In this document: positions 16,664 through 25,341 of the stretch, in pieces
Numbering within the stretch: position 1 is the first letter of the stretch
How the letters are laid out: each line of letters begins with the position of its first letter
NCBI RefSeq assembly: GCF_000719555.1
Contig: NZ_JOGX01000005.1
Coordinates: 124,001 to 188,000, forward strand
From: Streptomyces sp. NRRL F-5727
Lineage (GTDB): Bacteria > Actinomycetota > Actinomycetes > Streptomycetales > Streptomycetaceae
Direction: 5' to 3'
DNA length: 64,000 nt
The notes under the pieces: model-generated
The model's input: only the letters and a program-made list of their open reading frames with translations
Told to the model about the DNA's origin: nothing
Database searches by the model: none
Translations under genes and position numbers: made by a program

Positions 16664-16700
16664 CCGGCATCAAGGAGGCGTAAAGACTGCCGGGAACCGG
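16664..16700 (-). repeat. 37-bp inverted repeat, right copy (IR-R)
   Basis: Contains GGCGTAAAGACTGCC, the exact complement of the left-copy core. Lies 38 bases after the PucR-type stop codon and 104 bases before the next gene. Confidence 0.75.
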
Positions 16701-16803
16701 CAACGCGCCCGCGGGCGGCCGAGCGCCAGAATGGCTCTGGCGGCGGCGCGCCCTGTGTGCCCGGTGCCGAGTTCCGGAGGAGACGAGGGCGGGGGAGGCG
16801 GGC

Positions 16804-17226
16804 GTGTCCGAGTTCTTCGACGCGGCCTTCGGCTTTCCCGCCATGGTGCTGAGCGCCGCGCTCGTCACAGTCGTCGGCTTCTGGGCGCTCGTGCTCTGCC
16901 GCGTGGTCGCGCATGATGCCTTCGACGCCGACCTGGACATGGCAGCCCTGGGCTGCGGCGGCCTCCCGGCCGCGGTCGCCGGATCGGCGTTCGTCACGGT
17001 CGGGTGGGTGCTCGACATTCCCGCCACGGTGCTGCTGGACAGAGCCGATCTGCCCGGCCTGTGGTTCCTGCTTCTCTCCGTCGTGCTGCTCGCGGGGGCT
17101 CTGACCCTGTCGTGGCGGCTGACGACATGGCTGGCCGGCCGGGTGAGGAAACGGTCAGCCGCCGGCCACCGGGCCCGGCGCCATGGCACCGCGCCCGGCC
17201 CGCCCTCCACGCGCCCCGCAGCCTGA
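16804..17226 (+). CDS. Membrane protein, YqiJ/OB-fold-like flotillin partner
   Basis: 140 residues with a GTG start behind GGGGGAGG. Three hydrophobic segments (about 14-34, 55-75, 85-108) are followed by a basic tail. The start MSEFFDAAFGFPAMVLSAAL matches the short membrane proteins that in many bacteria sit directly upstream of YqiK-type flotillins. The following DNA is indeed the wreck of such a flotillin, so this gene is probably the surviving half of a lost pair. The usual C-terminal OB-fold domain is short or missing, replaced by an arginine/proline-rich end. Confidence 0.65.
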   Translation: MSEFFDAAFGFPAMVLSAALVTVVGFWALVLCRVVAHDAFDADLDMAALGCGGLPAAVAGSAFVTVGWVLDIPATVLLDRADLPGLWFLLLSVVLLAGALTLSWRLTTWLAGRVRKRSAAGHRARRHGTAPGPPSTRPAA

Positions 17227-17283
17227 GCGGCCGCGTTCCTTCTCCTTCGACCGACACGGGGTTCCCTCACGGATGCCATCACC

Positions 17284-17529
17284 GTGGGCATCGGCGTGCT
17301 CGCCGCCGTGGTCCTGCGAGCAGGACAGGGCGCTGATCGTCTCCAAGGTGCGCACGGTGGACGTCACCTTCACCGGACAGGCTCGCCCTGCCGGGACGGT
17401 CTGATCTGCCGGGACACCATCCGGGCCGACATCCGGATCTCGTTCTTCGTCCGTGTGAACAAGACGGCCGCGGACGTCATCAAGGTCGCCCAGGCGATCG
17501 GCACGGCACGGCCGAGCGACCAGGCGACG
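17284..17529 (+). pseudogene. Degenerate YqiK-type flotillin gene
   Basis: Three pieces of a flotillin appear in order but in two alternating frames: MGIGVLAAVVL (from 17284), then DRALIVSKVRTVDVTFTGQ, then DGLICRDTIRADIRISFFV continuing to KVAQAIGTARPSDQAT. In intact relatives about 25 residues lie between the second and third pieces, and several hundred follow the third; here these are gone. So the gene has at least two frameshifting deletions and a lost 3' end. Its position behind the YqiJ-like gene is the normal arrangement. Confidence 0.75.
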
Positions 17530-17710
17530 CGGCGAGGTCTGCGCGTCTTCCTGGGGACGGCCTCGGTGCCGGCCGCGGTGAGCTGGAGCATCGCCGGCCC
17601 GGCGCACCTGCACGTGGGCGATCCTCGCCGCGCTGCTCGTCGCGCGCGTGACATCCAGGACGTGGCGGGGACCTGGCCTGTCGGAAGTACGGCCGTGGCC
17701 GCAGGGTCGG

Positions 17711-18406
17711 TCAGCCCTCCACCATGCCCAGTTGCTTCAGCAGCCCGAGGTCGTCGAAGTTCCACCAGCTCTCCGCGATCTTGCCGCCCAGACAGCGGAA
17801 GGTCGCGTGGGCCGTTCCGGAGACCTCACGGTCAGTGGCCTCCATGCCCTGGTACGCGCCCACATGGCGCCCCTTGAACGACGCCCGTACGCAGACCATG
17901 TCGCCCTCGGCGACCATGCTCTCGACCGTCGCCACCGGATCGAAGGCCGCCATGATCTCCTGGTTCTCGGCCTTGGCCTGCTCGAGGCCCACGTCGTACG
18001 AGGACAGGGAGGGGTCGTGCTCGCGGTAATCGGACGTGCAGATCGCGTCCGCCGCGTCGACGTTCTTCCCGTTGATCACGTCCTCGAAGAAGCTCCGCAC
18101 CACGATCTTGTTGAGCTGTTCGTCGCGCATCACGTCCAGGTCCGTGAAGGACGGCTCGCCGTCACAGAGCGCGACCATCTCCCGAAAGATCCGGTCGGTC
18201 TCGGGCAGGTTCGAGTTCTGCATAGCCTCCTCGTACGAGGGGAACTCCACGATCTCCACGACGTGGGTGGAATCGGCGCGGTCCCTTCCCACGATCGAGT
18301 GGGTGGCCGTCCGCTTGCCCTGGGTCGCTTCGACCCAGGCGTCCATCAGCCTGTTCAACTCATCGGCCCGGCTCGTCTTGCAGTCGATGACCTGTACGAA
18401 CGTCAT
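17711..18406 (-). CDS. SnoaL-like (ester cyclase type) protein with N-terminal ferredoxin-like domain
   Basis: 231 residues. Residues 1-100 (MTFVQVIDCKTSRADELNRL) resemble a dimeric alpha/beta-barrel domain; residues about 105-225 form a SnoaL-like fold (NKIVVRSFFEDVINGKN, AFKGRHVGAYQGME-type core, final AESWWNFDDLGLLKQLG). SnoaL-like proteins include polyketide cyclases but most are uncharacterised. The start at 18406 has only a weak GGGAG site; the frame runs on upstream to 18568 without better support. No biosynthetic genes are adjacent, so its substrate is unknown. Confidence 0.78.
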   Translation of the reverse strand: MTFVQVIDCKTSRADELNRLMDAWVEATQGKRTATHSIVGRDRADSTHVVEIVEFPSYEEAMQNSNLPETDRIFREMVALCDGEPSFTDLDVMRDEQLNKIVVRSFFEDVINGKNVDAADAICTSDYREHDPSLSSYDVGLEQAKAENQEIMAAFDPVATVESMVAEGDMVCVRASFKGRHVGAYQGMEATDREVSGTAHATFRCLGGKIAESWWNFDDLGLLKQLGMVEG

Positions 18407-18573
18407 CACGTCTCCCGTCGTCCGAAGCGGCCCGGGACAATTCCAGCGTAGGCCCGGCGCGCGACCTGCGCCCAGCCGTTCCCCTGCCGTGAAGGCACCA
18501 GACCCGCCCGCTGCCGGGTGCGCCCGCCCCGGCCACGGTCGGACTCCGTGCTGCCATGGCCCGCACACCGAAC

Positions 18574-18600
18574 GGTTACCTCGGCGCCTCCGGGGCCGTC
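18574..18600 (+). promoter_or_regulatory. ECF41-like promoter upstream of the sigma factor gene
   Basis: GGTTACC, exactly 16 bases, then CGTC. The published ECF41 promoter pattern, from memory, is TGTCACA-N16-CGTC, and the same GTTACC-N16-CGTC recurs before the partner gene at 19556. It lies 37 bases before the start codon, which implies self-activation. Confidence 0.65.
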
Positions 18601-18637
18601 ATGATCATGACGGAGTCAGCGCAGGGAAGGTGACGGC

Positions 18638-19519
18638 ATGACCGGATGGGATCCGAACGAAGTGCTGGCGGGAGCCTTCGAGGAGCAGCGTGAGCGCTTG
18701 GTGGCAGTGGCCCACCGGATGCTCGGGTCGCGGGTGGACGCCGAGGACGCGGTGCAGGAGGCGTGGATCCGGCTGGCGCGGCAGGACGCGGCCGCGATCG
18801 ACAACCTGGCCGGCTGGCTGACCACCGTGGTCGGCCGGGTCTGCATCGATGTGCTGCGCTCGCGCAAGAACAGGCCCGAGCACTCGTACGACGACCGGCT
18901 GCCCGAGTTGGTGGTGACCGTGGACGGCGGGGCGGCGCCCGAGGACGACGCGATGCTCGCCGAATCGGTCGGGCTGGCGCTGCTGGTGGTACTCGACACC
19001 CTCACGCCCACCGAGCGGCTGGCGTTCGTGCTGCATGACATGTTCGCGGTGCCGTTCGCCGAGATCGGTGAGATCGTCGGCCGGTCCGCCGACGCGACCA
19101 AGATGCTCGCCAGCCGGGCCCGCCGGAAGGTGCGGGCTACCTCCCTGCCGGAGGAGGAGCCGCGGCGGCAGCGCGCGGTGGTCGACGCGTTTCTTGCCGC
19201 GGCGCGGAACGGGGACTTCGAAGGGCTCGTACTGCTGCTCGATCCGCAGGTGACCTGGCGCACGTACCACCCGCAGGGCGTGACGACCACGGTCGGGGCG
19301 GCCGAGGTGGCCGAACCGGTCCTGCGCGGCGCCCGGTCGATGACCTCGGTGCTTCCGGTCCTGGTCGACGGCAAGCCCGGGTTCGTGGCCTGGGGCGCGA
19401 AGGGCAGGGTGCTCGGCGTGGTGGCGTGCACCGTGGTCGACGGCAGGATCGCGGAGCTCCTGACGGTGAGCGACCGCAAGCGCCTCGACGCCATGGGGCT
19501 GCCGGAGCGGCCCGAGTAG
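18638..19519 (+). CDS. ECF41-family RNA polymerase sigma factor with SnoaL-like tail
   Basis: 293 residues. Sigma region 2 (about 14-80, AVAHRMLGSRVDAEDAVQEA) and region 4 (about 108-160, LTPTERLAFVLHDMFAVPF) are followed by a SnoaL-like domain of about 110 residues. The linker holds SLPEEEP, comparable to the WLPEP motif, and the tail ends with a DRKRLDAMG region near where ECF41 proteins carry NPDKL. In this family the tail works as a built-in regulator instead of an anti-sigma factor. GGGAAGG precedes the ATG. The next gene encodes a carboxymuconolactone-decarboxylase-type protein, the classic ECF41 partner, and both have matching promoters. Confidence 0.92.
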   Translation: MTGWDPNEVLAGAFEEQRERLVAVAHRMLGSRVDAEDAVQEAWIRLARQDAAAIDNLAGWLTTVVGRVCIDVLRSRKNRPEHSYDDRLPELVVTVDGGAAPEDDAMLAESVGLALLVVLDTLTPTERLAFVLHDMFAVPFAEIGEIVGRSADATKMLASRARRKVRATSLPEEEPRRQRAVVDAFLAAARNGDFEGLVLLLDPQVTWRTYHPQGVTTTVGAAEVAEPVLRGARSMTSVLPVLVDGKPGFVAWGAKGRVLGVVACTVVDGRIAELLTVSDRKRLDAMGLPERPE

Positions 19520-19555
19520 CGCACGTCGAGCCGTCAGGCTCATGGGGTTGCGGGT

Positions 19556-19582
19556 TGTTACCTCTCGGCCGACCCCTTCGTC
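19556..19582 (+). promoter_or_regulatory. ECF41-like promoter upstream of the CMD gene
   Basis: TGTTACC, 16 bases, CGTC: the same layout and nearly the same elements as at 18574-18600, and close to the known ECF41 pattern. The -10 element ends 37 bases before the CMD start codon, the same distance as for the sigma gene. Confidence 0.7.
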
Positions 19583-19619
19583 GTAGGGGTGCAAGCACCC
19601 GAAGACGAAGGAGTCCGAG

Positions 19620-20090
19620 ATGGAAACCCGGATCAACCCCATGAGCAACGAGGTCGGGTCGAAGTGGGCCAGGCACATCATCTCGTCGAACAAGGTCATC
19701 ACCGACTCGGGACTGCCGAAGGCGGTGCAGGAGCTGGTGAAGATCCGCGCGAGCCAGATCAACGGCTGCGGCGGCTGTCTCGACATGCACACCAAGGACG
19801 CCGCGGCCGCCGGTGAGAGCGCGGTGCGGATCCACCTGGTCGGGGCGTGGCGGGAGACGACCGTCTACACCGAGGCGGAGCGGGCGGCGCTGGAGCTCAC
19901 CGAGCAGGGCACCCGTCTCGCCGACTCCAGCGGCGTCAGCGACGAGGCGTGGGCGAACGCGGCGAAGCACTACGACGAGGGTCAGCTGATGGCCCTGGTG
20001 GCACTGATCTGTGTGATCAACGCCTTCAACCGGCTGAACGTGATCACCCGGACGCCCGGCGGCGATTACCAGCCCGGACAGTTCGGCTGA
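19620..20090 (+). CDS. Carboxymuconolactone decarboxylase/AhpD-like protein (ECF41 partner)
   Basis: 156 residues. The redox motif NGCGGCLDMHTK (CxxC followed by His) is the AhpD signature, preceded by VKIRASQIN. AhpD-like proteins act as thiol-dependent peroxidase partners or small-molecule decarboxylases. The gene lies directly behind an ECF41 sigma factor, whose usual regulated partner is a member of this family. A GAAGGAG site precedes the ATG. The CxxC is intact, so redox activity is likely. Confidence 0.92.
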   Translation: METRINPMSNEVGSKWARHIISSNKVITDSGLPKAVQELVKIRASQINGCGGCLDMHTKDAAAAGESAVRIHLVGAWRETTVYTEAERAALELTEQGTRLADSSGVSDEAWANAAKHYDEGQLMALVALICVINAFNRLNVITRTPGGDYQPGQFG

Positions 20091-20184
20091 CGCGGACGCT
20101 CCCGCTCAGGTTCTCACGCTCCCGGGCGGACCCGTGACGACCCCGGGTCCGCCCCCCCCGGACATGTCGCCAAGGACAGGACTC

Positions 20185-20571
20185 ATGAACACCGCACTGT
20201 GGATCGTCACCGGCCTGCTGACCGCCGTCTACCTCTTCTCCGGCTTCGGGAAGCTGTTCGTCCCGCGGGAGAAGATGGCCTCGATGTCCCACGCCGCTCG
20301 CTGGGTCCTCGACTTCAGAACCGGCACCCTCAAGGCCATCGGAGCACTCGAGATCCTCGGCGCCGTGGGCCTCGTCCTGCCCGCCGTGCTCGGCATCGCG
20401 CCGATACTCGTACCGCTGGCGGCCGGCGGCCTGGCGCTGATCATGACCGGCGCCACGATCGTGCGGATCCGCCGTGGGGAGACCAGAGCCGCGCTGGGGG
20501 ACGTGGCGTACCTCGCCCTGGCCGCCTTCGTGGCGATCGGCCGCTTCGCACGGGAACCCTTCACCGGCTGA
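20185..20571 (+). CDS. DoxX-like membrane protein
   Basis: 128 residues with four hydrophobic segments (about 3-22, 50-72, 76-96, 104-122) and the DoxX-type start TALWIVTGLLTAVYLFSGFGKL. Start at 20185 after AAGGACAGG; the longer frame from 20134 lacks a ribosome site. It follows the CMD gene by 94 bases in the same direction, so it may belong to the ECF41 regulon. DoxX-like proteins are often linked to redox and thiol stress; exact role unknown. Confidence 0.82.
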   Translation: MNTALWIVTGLLTAVYLFSGFGKLFVPREKMASMSHAARWVLDFRTGTLKAIGALEILGAVGLVLPAVLGIAPILVPLAAGGLALIMTGATIVRIRRGETRAALGDVAYLALAAFVAIGRFAREPFTG

Positions 20572-20650
20572 CCGGCCGTTACGGGGCACCGATGGTCGCT
20601 TCCCGCGCTGATGCCGGGCGGCAGTCCCGGCGTGACGACGATCACGAGCG

Positions 20651-20743
20651 CACCTGACCGTCCAGCCCGGAAGTCGATCAGCACGATCTCCGGGCCCGTG
20701 ACCGTGCTCTCGAAGTCTTCCTTGGTCGGCTCGACGGCGGGCG
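20651..20743 (-). pseudogene. Thioredoxin gene remnant
   Basis: On the minus strand, PAVEPTKEDFESTV followed by GPEIVLIDF is the N-terminal beta-strand region of a thioredoxin. The catalytic part has changed to RAGRSG where WAGWCGPC would be, and the rest is absent. A GGGAGGAG ribosome site survives upstream, but the start codon is gone (GGGGAACCCACG). A perfect CstR-type operator lies 17 bases farther up (20760-20785). It was once a member of the sulfur-stress regulon. Confidence 0.7.
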
Positions 20744-20759
20744 TGGGTTCCCCTCTCCT

Positions 20760-20785
20760 CCCGTATACCCGGTGGGGTATACGGG
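20760..20785. promoter_or_regulatory. CstR/CsoR-type operator 1
   Basis: CCCGTATACCC-GGTG-GGGTATACGGG, an 11-bp perfect palindrome with a 4-base centre, carrying the ATACCC/GGGTAT half-sites of CsoR-family repressors. It faces the thioredoxin relic on the minus strand. Confidence 0.8.
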
Positions 20786-20841
20786 AGGTTCAGCGGGAGT
20801 AGGGGCGGGTTTGTTCCGCGCTCCCGTGATCCCTCAGCTCC

Positions 20842-20865
20842 TCAAATACCCAGGGGGGTATTTGA
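20842..20865. promoter_or_regulatory. CstR-type operator 2
   Basis: TCAAATACCC-AGGG-GGGTATTTGA, 10-bp arms. First of two operators before the rhodanese gene at 20937; the region between may hold the -35/-10 boxes. Confidence 0.85.
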
Positions 20866-20900
20866 CAGCCTCGGCGTGAGGCGCTTACCGTCGAACACGA

Positions 20901-20918
20901 AATACCCAGGGGGGTATC
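20901..20918. promoter_or_regulatory. CstR-type operator 3
   Basis: ATACCC-AGGG-GGGTAT, the same core as operator 2, 19 bases before the rhodanese start codon and directly upstream of its GGAGGTG ribosome site. Confidence 0.85.
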
Positions 20919-20936
20919 TGGAGGTGAATCTCGCTC

Positions 20937-21263
20937 ATGGCTCGTGAAGTGGACCTGGATGCCTTCGCCGAGGCATGGAGTGCCGGTGCCGTGGTTCTCG
21001 ACGTGCGGGAGCCGGAGGAGTATCGGGCGGCGCACGTGCCCGGTGCGCACCTCGCCCCGCTGTCGGCGCCGACCGTCGCACTGCCCCCTGTGCCCGAAGG
21101 GCAAGCGGTGTATGTGATCTGTGCGAGCGGTAACCGCAGTCAGTGGGCCGCGGACCGCCTTGCCGCCGCCGGGATGGATGCCGTTTCCGTCGCCGGCGGG
21201 ACCCGGGGCTGGGCCGGCACGGGCCGCCCGGTCGTGACGGGGTCCGCCCCCGGGGCGGTCTGA
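20937..21263 (+). CDS. Single-domain rhodanese (sulfurtransferase)
   Basis: 108 residues covering one rhodanese domain. The active-site loop CASGNRS gives the catalytic Cys at residue 62; LDVREPEEYRAAHVPGA is the conserved entry motif. It would carry sulfane sulfur between persulfide donors and acceptors in the cytoplasm. Ribosome site GGAGGTG. Two CstR-type operators lie in its leader, and the persulfide dioxygenase gene follows, so it is the first gene of the sulfur-detoxification set. Confidence 0.93.
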   Translation: MAREVDLDAFAEAWSAGAVVLDVREPEEYRAAHVPGAHLAPLSAPTVALPPVPEGQAVYVICASGNRSQWAADRLAAAGMDAVSVAGGTRGWAGTGRPVVTGSAPGAV

Positions 21264-21320
21264 CCTTCCCCCGTTTCACGTGCCCGCCCCTCCGGGAGGC
21301 GGGCCACCTTTTGACCTCTC

Positions 21321-21340
21321 GGATACCCCCCAGGGTATCC
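21321..21340. promoter_or_regulatory. CstR-type operator 4
   Basis: GGATACCC-CCCA-GGGTATCC, 8-bp arms, 24 bases before the GTG start of the persulfide dioxygenase gene. It gives this gene its own repressible promoter inside the cluster. Confidence 0.85.
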
Positions 21341-21364
21341 GAGTCATCGCTTACGGAGGTTTCC

Positions 21365-22753
21365 GTGTTTTTCGCCCAGTACTACCTCGACTGCCTCTCG
21401 CAGGCGTCGTACATGATCGCCGACGAGACCACCGGCAAGGCGGTGGTCGTCGACCCCCGCCGGGACGTCTCGGAGTACCTGGCGGACGCCGAGGCCCGAG
21501 GCTTCACCGTGGTCGGCGTCATCAACACCCACTTCCACGCGGACTTCGTCGCCGGGCACCTCGAGATGGCGGCCGAGACCGGCGCCTGGATCGGCTACGG
21601 CCGCCGGGCCGAGACCGAGTACCCGATCCGCAAGCTTGCCGACGGCGAGACGATCAGCCTGGGCGACGTCACCCTGGAGATCATGGAGACCCCCGGGCAC
21701 ACCCCGGAATCGGTCAGCGTGCTGGTCTACGAGCACGGCATGGACACCGTCCCGTACGGCGTGCTGACCGGCGACGCGCTCTTCATCGGTGACGTGGGCC
21801 GCCCCGACCTGCTCGCCTCCGTCGGCGTCACCGCCGACGAACTCGGCGCCATGCTGTACGACAGCGTGCAGCACAAGCTGATGGGCCTGCCGGACGAGGT
21901 GCGGGTCTTCCCCGCGCACGGCGCCGGATCCGCCTGCGGCAAGAACCTCTCGACCGAGAAGCAGTCCACCATCGGCGAGCAGCGGGCCACCAACTACGCC
22001 TGCGCGCCCATGTCGCGGGAGGACTTCGTCGCGATCGTGACCGCCGGTCAGTCCGCGGCTCCCGGCTACTTCGTCTACGACGCGATCCTGAACCGCAGTG
22101 AGCGCCCGCTGTTCGATCCGGCCGTCGCGCCGAGGCCGCTGAGCGTCGAGGACCTCGCGGTCCTCCGGGCGTCCGGCGCCGTGGTCGTCGACGCCCGTGA
22201 CCCGCAGGAGTTCGCCGCCGGACACCTGCGCGGTTCGGTGAACGTGCCGGCCGACGGCCGCTTCGCCGAGCAGTCCGGCACCGTCCTGCCCACCGACGCC
22301 GACCTGCTGGTCGTCGCCCCGCAGAACCGCGAGGAGGAGATCGTCACGCGCCTGGCCCGCATCGGCTTCGACCGCGTGGCCGGCTACCTGCGCTCCCCGG
22401 ACGACGCCCTGACCGCCCTGGCCGACGAGGTCACCCCGGCCAGCCGCCTCACCGCCGCCCAGGTCCGCGCCGCCCTGGCGGGAGACAACCCGCCGGTCGT
22501 CATCGACGTCCGCACCTGCGGCGAGCGCGGAGACAACGGCTTCATCGAAGGCGCCCTGCACATCGCGCTCGGCGAGCTGCCGCACCGCCTGGACGAGATC
22601 CCGCGCGGCAGGCCGCTCGTTCTGCACTGCGCAGGCGGTCACCGCTCCTCCATCGCCGCGAGCCTGCTGCGTCACCGCGGCTTCGACGACGTCTCCGACA
22701 TCCTCGGCGGCTACGCGGCCTGGGCCCTGACGGCTGTCCCCGTCGCCGTCTGA
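21365..22753 (+). CDS. CstB-like persulfide dioxygenase-rhodanese fusion
   Basis: 462 residues starting at GTG 21365 after GGAGG. Residues 1-240 are a metallo-beta-lactamase fold with THFHADFVAGH (His56, His58, Asp60) and PGHTPESVS, as in ETHE1 persulfide dioxygenases that oxidise glutathione or thiol persulfides to sulfite. Two rhodanese domains follow: the first (about 260-355) has VAPQNRE where the catalytic Cys should be, and the second (about 365-460) has HCAGGHRS with Cys422. This catalytic, pseudo-rhodanese, active rhodanese order is that of staphylococcal CstB. The sulfite formed can leave through the TauE protein encoded downstream. Confidence 0.93.
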   Translation: MFFAQYYLDCLSQASYMIADETTGKAVVVDPRRDVSEYLADAEARGFTVVGVINTHFHADFVAGHLEMAAETGAWIGYGRRAETEYPIRKLADGETISLGDVTLEIMETPGHTPESVSVLVYEHGMDTVPYGVLTGDALFIGDVGRPDLLASVGVTADELGAMLYDSVQHKLMGLPDEVRVFPAHGAGSACGKNLSTEKQSTIGEQRATNYACAPMSREDFVAIVTAGQSAAPGYFVYDAILNRSERPLFDPAVAPRPLSVEDLAVLRASGAVVVDARDPQEFAAGHLRGSVNVPADGRFAEQSGTVLPTDADLLVVAPQNREEEIVTRLARIGFDRVAGYLRSPDDALTALADEVTPASRLTAAQVRAALAGDNPPVVIDVRTCGERGDNGFIEGALHIALGELPHRLDEIPRGRPLVLHCAGGHRSSIAASLLRHRGFDDVSDILGGYAAWALTAVPVAV

Positions 22754-22899
22754 TCCGCCGGACCGCATCCGCCGGCGCCCCCGCGACGGGGCCCTCGGCG
22801 CCCTGACGGGCACCGCCGGGGGTGCCTGCCCTCCCTACCCCCACCTGTACTCAGCCCCGTATTCCTGTCCGGGGTCGATCCACCACGACGGAGTTCTTC

Positions 22900-23480
22900 A
22901 TGACCATCGACGTCTCCCGCGCCACCGGCCTCACCCCCACCGCCCTGCAGCACCTGGTCGACAGCGGACGCGCTCCCCGCGTTCTGGACGTGCGCACTCC
23001 CGGCGAGTTCCGGACGGTCCACATCCCCGGTTCCTACAACGTCCCGCTGGACACCCTGCGCGAGCACCGCGCCGAACTCCTCACCCACCTCGACGAGGGC
23101 GTGGTCCTCGTCTGCCGCTCCGGGGCACGCGCCGCCCAGGCCGAGCAGGCCCTCTCCGAGGCCGGCCTGCCCAACCTGCGTGTCCTGGACGGCGGCATGA
23201 TGGCCTGGGAGGCCGCCGGGGCCCCGGTCAACCGGGGCGAGGCCCGCTGGGACATCGAGCGGCAGGTCCGCCTGGTCGCCGGATCGATCGTCCTGGCCAC
23301 CGGCCTCGTCGGGGTCCTGGTGCCCGGTGTCCATCTGATCGGTACGGCGATCGGCGCCGGCCTGACGTACGCGGCGCTCAGCAATTCCTGCATGATGGGC
23401 GTCCTCCTCTCGAAGCTGCCCTACAACCGTGGTCCGCGCACCGACATCCGTACCGTGATCGCCTCCCTGCGGGATCGCTC

Positions 23481-23484
<4 letters not shown>
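22900..23484 (+). CDS. Rhodanese with C-terminal two-helix membrane anchor (DUF2892)
   Basis: 194 residues. Residues 10-105 are a rhodanese (VLDVRTPGEFRTVHIPGSYN, active loop CRSGARA). Residues 115-170 contain two membrane helices (LVAGSIVLATGLVGVLV and GTAIGAGLTYAALSN) of the DUF2892 type. It would place a sulfurtransferase at the inner membrane face, next to the exporter encoded by the gene that overlaps its stop codon by four bases. Start 22900 chosen for its GGAG site; the longer frame to 22822 lacks one. Confidence 0.9.
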
Positions 23485-24743
<1,259 letters not shown>

Positions 24744-24754
<11 letters not shown>

Positions 24755-25160
24755 CCGACCAGCAGAGCGAGGGCTGCTGCAGCGCCCCGGAGCCCGCGCT
24801 CACGCAGCTCGGCAGCACGAGCTGAGGACTGTGCCGCTCGCCGTACCTTTCGTCGTGCAATCGCAGTCCGGGCCGCACGCCCCGCCCGGGCGGGAGCGGA
24901 CAGGGCCGGGCCGTGTGGTCGCCGGCCAGAGGGCCGGAGAAGGTTCGCCGCTCCGCGCCCCTGCCGTCGGGGTGCCGGATCCGGTCCGCGATCAGCACCG
25001 GCATCCGCGTTCGTACGGAGGCGCACACGCCTTCCTCACGGAGGTCGAGGAGCTCGCGGATCCCGTCGTCAGGCCCGGCGGTTTCACCGAGGAGATGAAG
25101 GCCAGTCGGTCCACCGCGTCCTCGCCGTACACCCGGTAGCCGGACCGCAACACAGTGGGC
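24744..25160 (-). pseudogene. MerR-family regulator remnant
   Basis: Reading the minus strand, GYRVYGEDAVDRLAFISSVK is the recognition-helix region of a MerR regulator (normally followed by LGL..DEI). The frame then breaks and continues, shifted, as IRELLDLREEGVCASVRTRM and VLIADRI, the dimerisation-helix part. The N-terminal half of the DNA-binding domain is missing, and the C-terminal end runs into the right arm of the 32-bp palindrome. At least one frameshift and one truncation; non-functional. Confidence 0.65.
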
Positions 25161-25341
25161 GCAGGCGGGCTGGGCATCGTCGGCCAGGCCGCCTCGCTGT
25201 GACCAGCTGGGCGGACGGCTGATCGCGGCTCTTGCGGCTGCGTGCCAGGGTGCCGGGCCGTGGCAGTTTCGGGCGGGTGTTCCCGGGCCGTTGATCGGAC
25301 GTGGGGCCGGAGTCGCTCGCCGTCGCGGGCCCGGTCGCCGG

